DNA of 64,000 nucleotides from Calvatia gigantea. Lineage: Eukaryota; Basidiomycota; Agaricomycetes; Agaricales; Lycoperdaceae. Shown piece by piece: positions 47,378 to 59,698 of the stretch. The stretch's first letter is position 1. Each line of letters begins with the position of its first letter. The stretch is from NCBI GenBank assembly GCA_025093985.1, contig JACAAK010000009.1:868001-932000 (forward strand). Reading direction: 5' to 3'. The position numbers and the translations under genes were made by a program. The notes under the pieces are model-generated. The model was not told the DNA's origin, searched no databases, and was given only the letters and a program-made list of their open reading frames with translations.

Positions 47378-48176
47378 TGGACGAGGAAGACAGACAAGAT
47401 TAGTCTATGATTCAGCATCACAAAATTTTTGAGTTCGCGGTCGGGGGCTATAAGACGTATCAGACGCCATCATCGACCACCGTAGACATGATTTGGTATA
47501 ATATGATAAGTGGGATTATAGCCGTAGATATCTGTCTGAGAAAAACTCCATATGTAATCGTTTTCATATCATAACGATGCCACCTATCAGCTAGGCTAGC
47601 AAGGTAGTGTTCAAGTAATGGATGACATCGCGTTGTGCCCGGGTAGTGGATTATAAGATATTATAATTTATACCTAGTGACCTTTTGGGAAGTATTCCAG
47701 TAATCCAAATATAGTTCATTATCTCTGGTCATCAGGTGGCATCGGAATCGAGTTGCGCTGTAACTTGTAAGAGGGAGAGTGTTGTATCTGGTTTCCCACT
47801 TTTTTCTGATGGCCACTTATATCCTAAAAATAGCCGGAACCTTACTGAAGCAGGCGCATACACGGCGTTGGAAGCGGTCAATTGAACCCATTCAACGAAT
47901 GTATATGAGTAGGAAAGTCATTCTGATCGAATCATCCGCAAATGTGGGTTCTTGGAATGTCAAGAGCCTGACCACTACTTCGTCTAATTTGAACCCTTGC
48001 CTTTACCGCGCCTTTCTGCAACGGTGATTTCCCTCAGGCAACGTCACCACTGCCTTGGCTTACGTTTAATTCAAGGATAACGCACAAAATCTCCGGCTAG
48101 AAACTGATGTAATTATGCAAGGTTGCGGAATACAATACGATTAAAGAATAATGTTACGATTCTGGCCTGTGCCTGT
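47378..48176. other. No supported gene
   Basis: Mixed sequence with AT-rich patches (47640-47720) and only short frames. Confidence 0.5.
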
Positions 48177-48800
48177 CTACATGGAAACTTCAACAAGCTG
48201 ATGCGTCACCTCCCCACTCTCTTCGTCCCAAGCATCTTCAACCGTAAGATATAGAATGCTGCACTCCCCCTCATATTCACCAGTGCCCCTTATCGGTGAC
48301 AAGGGCAGTCCAATAGGAATCCCTTGACCCTTCATATTTTGTGCTTTCACATTTGTTTGAATTGGTGGCCGTGACCTCGGTGCGGTTTTCGGTGTTTCTA
48401 GCGGGAGCGGAAGCATCGACGTCACTTTCGCATCACTCAAAGCTTGGATAGCATGGGCTGGCGGGGGAGGTGCATAGAAGGCGTTCACCTTTCCCAGGTC
48501 TTCTCTGCTCAGAGCAGGAGCTTGCAGGTTCGGTATCGGTCGGTTATTTGTGAGCATCATCAACTTGGCGTTGGGCTGTTGAAGTCCGCTCTTCGCGAGT
48601 GGTTTGCCATTGGGCAAGCATTGGCTTATCGACTTTCCTTGGGGGTTGTTGGTGTTGAGTAATTGGAGGAAGACGGTGATGACATGGATGACAACGACGA
48701 AGAGGGCGATAAAGAGGGCGATAAAGAGGGCGGCGAAGGGTGCGATGAGAAAGACGATATAGAGGACGGAGGCGACCGAAGCAAGCTTAGCCGTTTCCAT
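48177..48800 (-). CDS. Hypothetical protein with N-terminal membrane segments
   Basis: 207 aa in one exon from ATG at 48800 (a TTG six bases upstream is ignored). Residues about 10-48 are very hydrophobic and include AALFIALFIALF, encoded by tandem 12-bp repeats (GGCGATAAAGAG on the plus strand, 48708-48735). The remainder is soluble-looking, Pro-rich (FYAPPPPAHA, PLPLETPKTAPRSRPP), with an acidic end (VEDAWDEESGEVTHQLVEVS). Probably a single-pass or hairpin membrane protein. No family recognised. The gene at 49099 lies upstream on the same strand. Confidence 0.5.
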   Translation of the reverse strand: METAKLASVASVLYIVFLIAPFAALFIALFIALFVVVIHVITVFLQLLNTNNPQGKSISQCLPNGKPLAKSGLQQPNAKLMMLTNNRPIPNLQAPALSREDLGKVNAFYAPPPPAHAIQALSDAKVTSMLPLPLETPKTAPRSRPPIQTNVKAQNMKGQGIPIGLPLSPIRGTGEYEGECSILYLTVEDAWDEESGEVTHQLVEVSM

Positions 48801-49098
48801 TGCCAATCCAGTTTAGACATCCGCAGCGAGAATGATCTTGAACCTGTGGATGAGGCAGTACTTGGGCGCTGGTGCTTCCTTGAAATTCCTCCCTGTGTTT
48901 CCCACTAGCTGACATGCCCGGGCCTCCTGTGTCGATGAATGATATGTATGATGAAGGTGTCGAAGGTGACGTTCCCGGTCTCCGTAGCTTTCTGCATAAC
49001 GGCTCAAGATCAGTAGGCTGTTCCGGAGAGCGGGAGACACAGCTCACCTCGGACTTGTTGTGCTACTCACACCGTCACTGCTCTTTCTGGAGTCATGC

Positions 49099-50740
49099 TT
49101 AACTGCCCGTATTGAGGGATGGATATGCAAGTGATGACCAGATCTTGTTTTTCTTTCCATCTGCCGAGGTATACCGGTCCCTCGCCGTCGATATTTTGGA
49201 CCTCTTGAACCCAAAATTGAATGATAGGCTTGGCTTCAGGGAAGTAGGCTTGGGACCCGAAGTTGTGCTGTTATAGCTTGCAGGTGTGGATGGCGGGATC
49301 TCACTGTACAAGGTCCCGTACCCAGATTGTTGAAGTGATGAGAACCCGCTCTGTCGAAATTCAGGTCAGCTTATGATCGCCACCAAACACGAGAAGGGGC
49401 AGAATATCGTGCGTTATAAGGGTTTAGGGGGATTGCTCACCTCGCTATAGCTCCTCCTCCTATTCGGCACTAATCTCAAGCCATCCCATTCCGAGACCGA
49501 CAAACACGAGTCACTAGATGATGGGACAACCCAGTCACTGGTGGTTGATAGAGCTGGCATCCACATTTGGGTCGATTTTAAACTTGATATTCTTCTCAGT
49601 GGGGCCGACAAGGGGGGTAGGAACACCTCCTGGTCCACATATACTGCATGTCTCCAACCGTAGGCAGGTGGATGATCACCCACAGACAACTCTCCTGCCA
49701 ACCCGTGCCTAGTCGTCGCTTCCCGCATAAGATTACTCCCGGATGCGCTCAGATCAATGGGAGGTGGGATGCAACGCTTTGTGGAAGTCTTCATTATGTA
49801 GTCCAGAGGAATTGAACGAGCTGTTTTTCCCGTAACTGAGCGCGGCGACCATGAGCATAAGCACGTATCCGTGATGTAAGGGAGAGTGAGGAGGATTGGA
49901 ACAATATGCGCATCAAGAGATGGATAATGGTCAATGTATGAACTGGACGTCAAACTCGATGGCTATTACTCACAGGTGATCAGATGCCTTCAACCCTTGT
50001 TGCTAATTCTATCTGCTTGTGTGTATACCTCGTACAGCCTTCTGAGGGAGCCTGAGTAACCGTGACTGTTTCAATCTCGCACGGTCCTACACAGAGCTCG
50101 TTTCTGAACGTTTGAGGTATAGAGTTGTATGAGGGAGAATGTTGATTGAGAATAGCAAGTGAACAGCACAGTGAACAGCAATATTGAGTGAGTGATGAAA
50201 TCAAACTAGGATGGCTTTCAACCCAGCTGGATAGAAGAGAGACCGGCGAAGAGACACTGAGAAACGTGAAACGCGGAGGAGCTATCAGTAGCCGGAGGGG
50301 ATGAGCTACAAAGACCACGATGTGGAACCGCCGGTGGGGGGAAAGGAAAGCAACCTGCAAGCTGTGCGGGAATTCGTGTATAAATATTCCATTCCGTTTG
50401 AACACAAATCCATTCAAATTGCTCTCGTCCTGAACCTTGATGCTTGCGCCGCCGTTCGGTCCTGGTCGAGAGAGCTGACCCGGAGTTTGAGGTTCCGACG
50501 ATGATCGAATGAATTGATCTATGATGCCTGGTGTGCGTGGGAGGTCTCGGGCTTCTCATTTGGGTTTGGTCTGTGATCGGAGGATGCACTGACCCTGGCC
50601 GAGTCCTGTATTTTGACCTTCTGAAAAACGTCCTCGACGGCGTGTAGCAAGGGAGGTCTCGAGGTGATCTTGATGAAATTGAGTTCAAAGATCATAACAA
50701 TAGTCAGCTGTCCGAAAGTTCTTCTGTTGGCCGAAGGCAT
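49099..50740 (-). CDS. Hypothetical multi-exon protein of unknown family
   Basis: A chain of about eight exons keeps phase. It starts at ATG 50740 (MPSANRRTFGQLTIV, FELNFIKITSRPPLL) and runs through VQDESNLNGFVFKRNG, LLRVSRFSVSLRR and GNELCVGPCEIETVTVTQAP. It then reaches RSIPLDYIMKTSTKRCIPPP and the final exons with SSLQQSGYGTLYSEIPPSTP and KIWSSLAYPSLNTGS, ending at 49099. The total is roughly 330 aa. The C-terminal half is Ser/Pro-rich and likely disordered. If the intron near 49830-49960 is retained, a hydrophobic stretch (HIVPILLTLPYITDT) appears. Individual 5' exons are uncertain; the last three are the best supported. Confidence 0.45.
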
Positions 50741-53367
50741 AGATTCAAATATTCGGGAAGCTATCTCGTAACAAGGCTAACCAGCCGAAGATGCTGTTTC
50801 CGTACTGATGACCACATAGATCGAGTTTGGAGGAGGCCAACAGTGGCCTAACCCTATTTCGGTTTGGCCTTGCATAATACCAGCTTCTAGTCAGGTCAAT
50901 GAGAGTTTCGGCAAAATCATGCACTCGATTGTCAGACCTAAATACGTAGCTCGTATCGAGCCAGAGGGGAGGACCAGGGGACACCAGTGAAACCGCCAGG
51001 GGCACGTCTGATGACGAGTGAGGCGAGTCTCACCCACAAAGAGCGCAGTCACATGAACATGATTCCAACATGATCCCAGGTCAACAACAGAAGACTCAGA
51101 GCTTAAGTCTGGGGGGTTTTTTATGGACACTTCAGCAACGAAAGGTTAAACCACAGTCTTCTGACTCCACTATAAGATAGGACTGAAAGTCACTTAAGCC
51201 AGTAGATACTAGACTACTGTATGCAATATCATATGGAAGCCCATACGGACCAGGTCAAACTTTCATGACGAAATCACTGATCTGGTTCCTACTCTCAGTA
51301 ATTTTCAGTTTCACCCCTTGTCACACAAACTCACACGTCCGTTCCATTGTAATTTTCGCAGCATTCCTCAAGGAGACGGCGTCGTAATCCCGGCACACGC
51401 CGGCAAGTGGTTCATCCAGCCACAGGCCTGCCCAGGTCTCCCCAACACTCTCCAAGGCTGATGCTTACATACTGGAGCACCCACCCTCATTCAAAAAAGC
51501 CTTCCAGCTAACTTTCTCCATACTCAGTTTCGTCTTGCAAAATCCGACTAGAAAGCCCACAGGATATGCCAGATCAAGCCTAAATCCCTATCTTACTGTT
51601 CTTCTTACCTTCTTTGCTATTATTCTCAAGCACACACCATCGCTAGTCCTACTTGAGAAGGAGCATTCCCTGGAATGATCTGCTGCCTTCTTTACAACCA
51701 TTCCGTGAAAAGTTATGGAGCTCCAAGGTCTCTTCAGTTACTGCTAGGGGGTAAGGGGGTGCCAGGACCCTGGTCACAAGCCATATACAGCTCACTACTA
51801 CATGCAAAGTTTGACCTAGTCTATATGGGCTTCCGTAAATATCAAGCTAGGCACCAGCTACTAGATTGGGGGGTTCACATATGCTGGAGGTGCCAAATGG
51901 AGTCATACTTAAGTTAGAGTCATATGAATGAAAACAAGGTAGCTGGAGAGTTCATGACTTGAAATACTAGAGTCAATATCTAAGAATAGATTGGTAACAA
52001 GTGCATATTGATTGGGATATTGAATGAAAACTAGGTTGCATAAGTGATATAGAGATACCGCAGCCATTGGATAATACCTCCAGGTCTTTGATGAGGAGCT
52101 CAAGGCTCTTGGCTGAGCTCCGATGTCTGCTTTCGTTTGAAATGATTACTGCAATTCAAGTTTCCTAATCGGTCAATCGAATGATCGTAAGCAGTGTAAC
52201 TACGTGCACGTGATCTCGTTGGTTCTGGAGAGACCTAACTTCTAAGTGCCTTACTTTGAAGGTGGTTAACCTTCTCGGCTTGGTCGATTCAGGGGGAGAA
52301 GGCAAGCCATGGGGAGGACATCACGGTGCCCAAGTCCTTTCTGCTATTCTGCACCTTTAGGAGTCAGGGGACCTCTAATATACGTAGTATTGTTGAATAT
52401 TGAAGGTGACACCAGAGTAGTCGGAAGTAGAGCAGATGTGCTATTTTTATTTGGGCATTTCTCTTTCTCGTCGCACGATTGCATAGCCCGGCGAGTCATA
52501 AGATCCTCGTCTGATACACTGCATTGTAGCAGTGAGGCCTTGTGCGGTGAGGGCGGGAACGAGCTCCAACATTATTACGTAAACAAGGTACAGTACATCG
52601 ATTGAGTGATTTTCGAGTGAAACAGAACCATCACTCCTTTTGCTTAAAAAGCCAGAACTGACTTGCTGAACGGTATCCCTGCTTTTTGCCTGCACACATC
52701 TATCTATTTGCTGTTCACGAGCGATCTCGGATTTCGCTCGTTGAGTCACCATTCCAGCTCAGAAAAGAAACGGGGACTTACGCTTGCTGACCCTCCGGTG
52801 CGTTTGATATCCTTTTTTTCCCTATTTGAAGAGGGATGTGCTGACTTTCTGTGCCATGTTCTCTATTATCTTGTACTAGGTGGTCGTCCGTCCGTGGTGC
52901 GTCGCCGTTTCCTCGGATACACGTGTCGGATCGGATGTTGATTCTTCCTATCTTCCTTCGCAGGAGAACCTCCCTAACAGGAGCAAAAAGTACACACAGT
53001 ACAGCCATTTGCCATTTGTAGCTTATTCTAGGATTCCCCCCTTTATCCCTCCTTCCCAGACCTTTCCCCTCGTCTCGTACAAACCGTATTCTTCGCCCTT
53101 CAAGCTCTTTCCTCGCTGTACAGGGAGCGAGGAATCCGCCACCGACTGAAAGTACCCAAATCAATTACCGGATCCTTCCCCCGCCCGGTGGATTCCCTTT
53201 GTTGACCCCGCGGCGGTTCGGATTTCGGTGATTACTCTTGGGTCATCCGGAATACACTCTCAGGCGCTCTTCAAATCAACAATCAATCAACACCATCTTA
53301 CTTTGTTTGTCTCACCGACTTCAGGGGCTATTTTATCGCTACATATTCATAGATCCACTATCTATCG
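50741..53367. other. Long gene-poor stretch
   Basis: AT-rich, low-complexity DNA with T/C runs at 51300-51620. No frame shows a known motif. The right part (53150-53367) is likely promoter and leader of ornithine decarboxylase, with repeats such as CAATCAATCAAC just before 53290. Confidence 0.5.
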
Positions 53368-55084
53368 ATGATCGGACTCGCCCGCGTTGAAGAATACACT
53401 GCGAACACATTTGCGACATTTTCCTACGAAACCGAATTTGACTGGGCCAGGACCGTTTCTTGTGACAATGCCGACTTAATTAAAAGGACCACAACCCCCG
53501 ATACCCTCGCCAACAACAACAATACCAATGACACCAAACACAATAATGTTCCCTTCGACAACGGATATATTTTCAGTTCGGACGAAAATCAAAACCAGAG
53601 CAATGACTGGCTCAACTTCGATCAACCCCAGGGAGAAATCATTTTCCCAGAACTACCACCCCTTTACCGCGGTCGGCCCAATGCCCACTTGCGTAACGGA
53701 ATTTTGAATGCGCGCCAACTTGCTGCTGCAGGCGAACCAGACGCGGAAAAAGCATTTTTTGTCGCGGATTTGAGCGAGGTGTACAAGCAACACCAGAGGT
53801 GGACTAAGTGTCTACCAGAAATTCAACCTTTCTATGGTACGATACCTTTTACAAAATAAAAATACACCTGTGTTGATTGATGACACTTTAAAAAGCGGTC
53901 AAGTGCAACCCAGACCCCTACGTTATCCGACTCCTGGCATCCCTCGGCGCCGGCTTCGATTGCGCATCCAATGGCGAAATCAAACAAGTTCTCTCCCTCG
54001 GTGGTGGTGCCATAGAACCCTCTCGTATTATCTTCGCAAACCCATGCAAAGCCGTCTCTTTCATCCGTGCTGCAGCCAGGCTTGGTGTGGACACCATGAC
54101 ATTCGATAATGCGGACGAATTGTACAAAGTTGCCAAATCTCACCCCCGCGCAAAAATGGTCATCCGTATTTTGACGGACGACTCGAAGAGTCTTTGTGCA
54201 TTCGGCATTAAATTCGGTGCTCCACTTTCTGTCATTCCGTCTCTTCTTGCGAAGGCGAAAGAGCTGAACGTGGATGTTGTTGGTGTAAGCTTCCACGTTG
54301 GAAGCGGCTGCTATGATCCAACTGTTTATCGTGATGCGGTTCGTCGTGCGAGGGCTGTATTTAATATGGGCAAGGATGCCGGCTATGACTTCACCCTTTT
54401 GGATGTGGGAGGTGGATTTGAGGATGGCTTATTCGAGAAAGCAGCCGAGGTGTTGAGGAGCGCTATCGGAGAATGCTTCCCCGAGGAAGAAAGAAAGGAG
54501 AAAGGCATCAAGCTTATTGCTGAGCCTGGGAGGTTTTATGTTTCCACTGCATTCAGATTGGCAGTCAATGTGATTGCGAGGAGGGCACCTCTGAACCCTC
54601 CAAAGGCCGTTGCAGCTGATGCTGAAGGACAACCGGAGGTCATGTGTAAGTTCTGATTGTTCAATGCACTTCCGGATCCTGACTAACTTTTTGTTCAGAC
54701 TACGTCAATGACGGCGTATACGGTGCATTCAACTGTATTCTGTTTGATCATCAGACACCTCAACCTCAGGTCCTAACGCTTAAGGGCTTGCCATATGCAT
54801 CGCCTACCCCCACTCAGCAGCAATTGGCCAGTGTTTGGGGACCCACCTGCGATTCTATTGATTGCATATCCAAAAGCGTGATGCTTCCACGCGGAATCCA
54901 AGTTGGTGATTGGTTTGGATTCGAAAATATGGGCGCGTATACCGTATGCGCTGCAAGTCAGTTCAATGGCTTTGAAGTTAGCTGGGTGATTTATACTGTT
55001 GGTGGTGAGGAGAATGGTGCCGGTGAGGAAGTGATGCAATCCCTTGTTGACTTTGCAAAGTGTGTTGGGGAGAAGGAGATGTAA
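53368..55084 (+). CDS. Ornithine decarboxylase
   Basis: Exons 53368-53836, 53896-54645 and 54699-55084; 534 aa. A PLP enzyme of fold type III that converts ornithine to putrescine, the first step of polyamine synthesis, acting as a cytosolic dimer. The PLP lysine lies in [10 protein letters not shown], split by intron 1 at the Ala codon. Other signatures: HVGSGC, the glycine loop [17 protein letters not shown], and the catalytic cysteine in WGPTCDSID. The N-terminus has ~100 extra residues, Asn/Thr-rich ([12 protein letters not shown]), longer than yeast or animal enzymes. Antizyme control is known for the family but not visible here. Convergent with the collagen-like gene. Confidence 0.97.
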
Positions 55085-55338
55085 TCACTGAACTCGGGTT
55101 TATTCGTTTGCCTGGATACTTTTTGTTGTTTTTCGACTTATCCTCCACGAGTGTACTTCGTGATTTTTGTTTGTATCGTACCAGTGAGCGCAAAAGTTAG
55201 ATTATCGTAGATGTGCTCCCTTAAAATTATCATAGTAATCGTTGTTTCCAGCAAGTCATATTAAAGACCCTACAAACCAATCAAGACTGATATCCTCTGT
55301 TGACTAATACATATTCTACTCGTTTGACAGATACTCAT

Positions 55339-57150
55339 CTAGAACCCATGTCTTCTCACGACAGTAGCCCAAGCTGCACCACTGTCCCCTACATCCCTCT
55401 GTATCGGCTGCGGTGCAGTCTTTACCCATCTCCGTGCAGCTTCGATATGATGTTTTCGCCGGTTGTGAGCTTGCACGGTTTCCGGGATCGCTGGTTCAGG
55501 TCGCGGAACAGGTTTTGCGTCCTTCCCTTGAAGAGGGGAATTGCGACGGTAGACAGACTTGATGCCTCCTTTGTCAATAGTCCCTGATGACGGGGGCGTT
55601 GGAGCAGGGGTAGGGGAAGGTGCGCGTTTGTTGAATCCCTGCGTAGCTTGAGGTTGGCTCTTGATACCCTGTTTCGGAGTCGGGGCACGAGCCTTGTGGT
55701 TATTGGGGGCCGCTGGAGATCTGGCGTTGACGTTGCCTTTCGCAGCAGTGGCTTTGGCGGAGTGTGAAGAAATGTGGGAGCGCTTTCTGTTGCCCTTGGT
55801 AGTCTTGGTAGGTGAGGAGGAACGAGGAGAGCGCTTCTTCATATCCGCAACCCCATCGGGGTTATCACCGCCGGTGTTGGAGGAATCATCCGGGCCAGAC
55901 CCGCCGCCCGGGCTGGTCGGGTCTTGGGAGGGCCTGGGGGGGTTGCAAGAAGTGCCGGGAGAACCGCCTTGAGGGCCTCCAGGAGCGCCACCAGGGGGGG
56001 CACCTGGAGAACCATCTGGGCCGGTGGAACCATCAGGGCCAGTTGACCCATCCGGACCAGTAGAACCGTCGGGGCCAGTCGAACCATCAGGGCCGGTAGA
56101 CCCATCCGGACCAGTAGAACCATCAGGGCCGGTAGAACCGTCGGGGCCAGTGGACCCATCTGGTCCAGTAGAACCATCCGGGGCAGTCGAACCGTCAGGG
56201 CCAGTCGAACCGTCAGGGCTAGTAGACCCGTCGGGGCCAGTCGAACCGTCTGGTCCAGTAGACCCATCTGGGTTGGTCGAACCGTCGGGGCCAGTCGAAC
56301 CGTCTGGCCCAGTAGAGCCGTCGGGGCCAGTCGAACCATCAGGGCCAGTCGAACCATCGGGGCCGGTAGAACCGGCTGGTCCAGTAGAACTGTCGGGGCC
56401 GGTAGACCCATCTGGGCCGGTAGAACCGTCAGGGCCAGTCGAACCATTAGGGCCAGTCGAACCGTCTGGTCCGGTCGAACCATCTGGACCAGTAGACCCA
56501 TCGGGGCCGGTAGAACCGTCTGGTCCAGTAGAACCGTCGGGGCCAGTGGACCCATCTGGCCCAGTAGAACCGTCGGGGCCAGGAGACCCACCGGGAGGGC
56601 CGCCTGGGGGACCCCCATGAGAGCCCGGTCCACCCCAAGGTTGACCCGAGCATGGCATTGGATTTTGACAACGGCGCTCATTGGTACTACGACGCGCCTC
56701 CAACGAAGTGGATTTCTGGACGCATAATCTCAGTCATAATGACCCGAGAAAACAAGTAGTAACTTACAGTATCGCGGGCTTTAACAGCCTCTTCCTCACG
56801 TCTTTCATAGTACTCGTAGTGGACCCTCCTAGGGTAACGACGTCCGCGACGGTTTACCGGGGGATTGGTATCAGGAGCGGGAGGTTCCTGACAGTCTGGA
56901 GCACCTGGTATGGGACTAGGCATTGTCCGACGAAGGTTGTCTTCAACACTGACTCTCCGCAGGAGATATGCGGGAACACTGGAATCGACGTTTTCTCGCG
57001 CTGCAACGGACTGTGATCGTGTGATTCTAAAATTCGTTAAATAACGGCGAAGGTGGACAACGTGAGGAACACATACCTAATGGGAGCACCATAACCAGTG
57101 GCCACGTTGAGAAGCAGGGTAGCGAGAAGGACAGTAGTCGAAGAAATCAT
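55339..57150 (-). CDS. Secreted collagen-like repeat protein
   Basis: Exons 57150-57077, 57026-56768 and 56697-55339; 563 aa. Exon 1 encodes a signal peptide ([21 protein letters not shown]). Exon 2 is Pro/Arg-rich with an [11 protein letters not shown] block. Exon 3 has a Gly/Pro-rich start, then about 30 tandem hexapeptides GPDGST with few variants, a perfect Gly-X-Y series of roughly 200 residues. After that come Pro/Gly sequence and a basic C-terminal ~150 residues with dibasic sites (KKRSPR, NRKRSH, FNKRAP) that Kex2-type proteases could cut. It may form a collagen-like trimer in the wall or outside the cell (inference). No hydroxylation context is known. Confidence 0.82.
56010..56590. 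repeat. 18-bp tandem repeat array coding for GPDGST hexapeptides
   Basis: About 32 units of 18 bp; on the plus strand the unit resembles GGGCCAGTCGAACCGTCA with silent and D/N variants. It keeps three minus-strand and plus-strand frames largely open, which produces shadow frames such as VEPSGP repeats. Likely variable in copy number. Confidence 0.9.
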
Positions 57151-58399
57151 CTTTTATCGGAGGATAACGATTTGAGGATGAAATGTGGGAAAACGTCGAG
57201 GGGATTGTAACCAGTACAAAGTCGTATGTTCACCAGGAACAATATGTGAAGACGTCGACTTGTGGAAGACGAAACTCTAAGGCAACCGGCGCCAAAGAGG
57301 AGTGAAGATGAGCACTGCTGAGGAGTTCAGGACAGAGGTCGAGTCTACATATATACAGGGTAAGAGGTAGGTGCCGCTTCCAGAGATAGGCGAAACGTGA
57401 TTGCCGGATGTTGGTTGTAAGTGTTTGAGGGTGCGAAACCAGCAATGGGTGAAACGGTGCAGCACTGGTGGTTACATTGTGTTCCACATACCGCAAAAAA
57501 TATCTGCGGCCACCTGGGTGGGTGCAACCCTTCTTGTTTCCACCAGAAGTCGTCAGGCCGAAGTCCAATGATGGTTGAGGCCAGGCACACGCAACGTGAA
57601 GTATCTTACAATCTTTTGCGGAACACCATAGGAATGGGGGTCAAAGGAAACTGCATCAGGTAACCTGGTTCTAGCACCAGACATGATGGCCGCGAGATTG
57701 CTGGGGCCGGCATTATCAAAAAGAAATTGATGCTGTTTCATGCCCTCAATCCCAACCAGTAGTAGGGGAACATCGGCAGTTGTTTCAATCCTCGTTTTGG
57801 GTGGATATCTTGGGTTGATCCCTTAAACCATAGTGGGGTTATAGTGCGTCCCATCACCAGTAGGTTACTCGCCAATAACTTGGCGGGCGGACAAGATCAT
57901 TACGGTTATGACCAGCCGATGTCATGCCGGAAAATTCGGCGGGTGGTTTTGACAGGTCCCATATGACAAAGTTATGTGATTGGGGAGCATCGGTCATGTG
58001 CATGAAGAGTTGAAAGGTTGAGCATTGGGCGTTGGAGGTTTGGATGTTGAAAGAAGACCAGTCGATGACAACCAAATAGACCACAATTCCCACTTATTGG
58101 TTCCTACACTCAGCATAAAGGTTCGACGTTCAACGACTGGCTATCAACCTGGAGTTCTGCAACTATGGAGATTACATGTGAAGATCGACAGATTTGATGT
58201 CACACTTAGGATCATTCATGGGAGTGGAAAGCGACATGGTTGATTCTTCACCCCGAGCTCGCATATCCTAGCCAGATTTTCGGGCCCCAGCGACCTCGTC
58301 AGCGACCTCGTTGTCCCCGAGAATCTCATTGAGCCCTCGAACCTCTGAAGCTCCGTTCACTTCTTGGTTTCCATATCCTGGAAGCCCAGCCCTGCAAGA
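57151..58399. other. No supported gene
   Basis: Spacer upstream of the collagen-like gene. Short frames at 57230-57660 on both strands have no motif. Confidence 0.5.
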
Positions 58400-59137
58400 C
58401 TTTCGTCATTCAACTCTTCTACAGAGTCCTCAAACCGTCTCTACTCGGGAACGTGGTTTCCATAGCCTCGCGCAGCAAAGCTATCGTCCTCGTATTCTCG
58501 CACGTCGAAGGAACTGCCGTCATAGTCTCTGGTCTCCAACACGTCATCTTCAAACTCACGGGCCTCAAAAATTTCCTGAGACTTACGGCTTGCAACTCCC
58601 CCCCATCATTGCGAGCATCGACGTCGTGAGAGTCCCGGGCTTCCATCTTGCGGACACCAACACCTTCCAACTCTCGCACATATAGTTCTTTACCACCGGA
58701 GTCCCTCGCGTCAATTTCCTCGTAAACGTCACATGGCACACGACCGCGTTCCGACGGGGATCGAAAATACGTTTCCTCACGTTTAGCTGACTGCCGACCA
58801 CTGAGTTCTGTGCATTCCTGAGTTTCTTCACCCCATGCACAGGCGCTGATATTCTCGTCCGACCTCTAGGAGGTCAGGTTCACCTGAAGCAAGAGCTCGT
58901 TCAAGGAGCCCACCATCCCAATTCGTGAGCTGCCGAGCGTATTCATGGGAGATGCGTTCTTCAAGTGCACAGGCGTGGATTTCTGAATGACCACCTGCAA
59001 GTGCTCAAGCGGTCAACTCGCTCAGCTGATCATGAATTACGTTTGTCGAGGAGTTGGTCTTGAGCCGTAATGAAAGGTGACAAGGCTATCGCGACCGCAA
59101 AGTCTTTGAGGAGAATACTGGATAAAATGGCCTTCAT
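58400..59137 (-). pseudogene. Broken secreted protein with repeated (A/E)R motifs
   Basis: It begins at ATG 59137 with a good signal peptide (MKAILSSILLKDFAVAIALS, PFITAQ) but a TGA follows at codon 35. Downstream, pieces in different frames share an acidic pattern with AR/ER dipeptides: HACALEERISHEYARQL, GLLERALASGEPDLLE, VYEEIDARDSGGKEL, and FEAREFEDDVLETRDYDG. Such strings occur in fungal secreted proteins of unknown role. At least three stops or shifts make an intact product impossible. The family is not identified. Confidence 0.5.
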
Positions 59138-59698
59138 GATAACGTAACACTATTCGCCAAGGGGAGGGGACGGTTTTGTGCACTCAGTGCTGTCGTAGAG
59201 TACGAACCTCTTGGTTTTATGGGCCATCCTTCTAGTGGCACATTTGGTCATCATCAGAACGCTTCCAACGTGGAACGGTGTGATCGGCTGGAATATTTCC
59301 ACAATGATACGGTGCTAGGTGCTATATTTGAACTCGAGACATCTCTTCTGGCTGACAACGACTCTTGACAGATGAGGTACGAAAGCTTCCTGGGAAATTG
59401 CCCCTTTTTGCTGGGTGGCGATGATCTACTCTTGGAGGTGAACTACCACCCTTTAGAAGGGTGAACCCGTCCTTAACTGATCCACTTGGGAAGCGAGCTC
59501 TTGAGGCGCCGACCACGGGCGGGACTCGTACTCCTAGCCAGACAAACCCATTACGCGTCTATTTTTTGCCGGCCATCCAGAGACCCGAGCCGATCCCACC
59601 GATGTCATCAAAAGACGGGAAGTGTCTCGATTCCTACGGTTGGCGCGAGAGTCCACATTTGGCCCCAGAGCGTTCGAAATTCTCTCCCTCAGTCAACA

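Noticed and set aside
56024..56620. 198-aa plus-strand frame of VEPSGP repeats
   Set aside because: Antisense shadow of the collagen-like repeat array; no signal peptide or start context, while the minus strand has a full three-exon gene.
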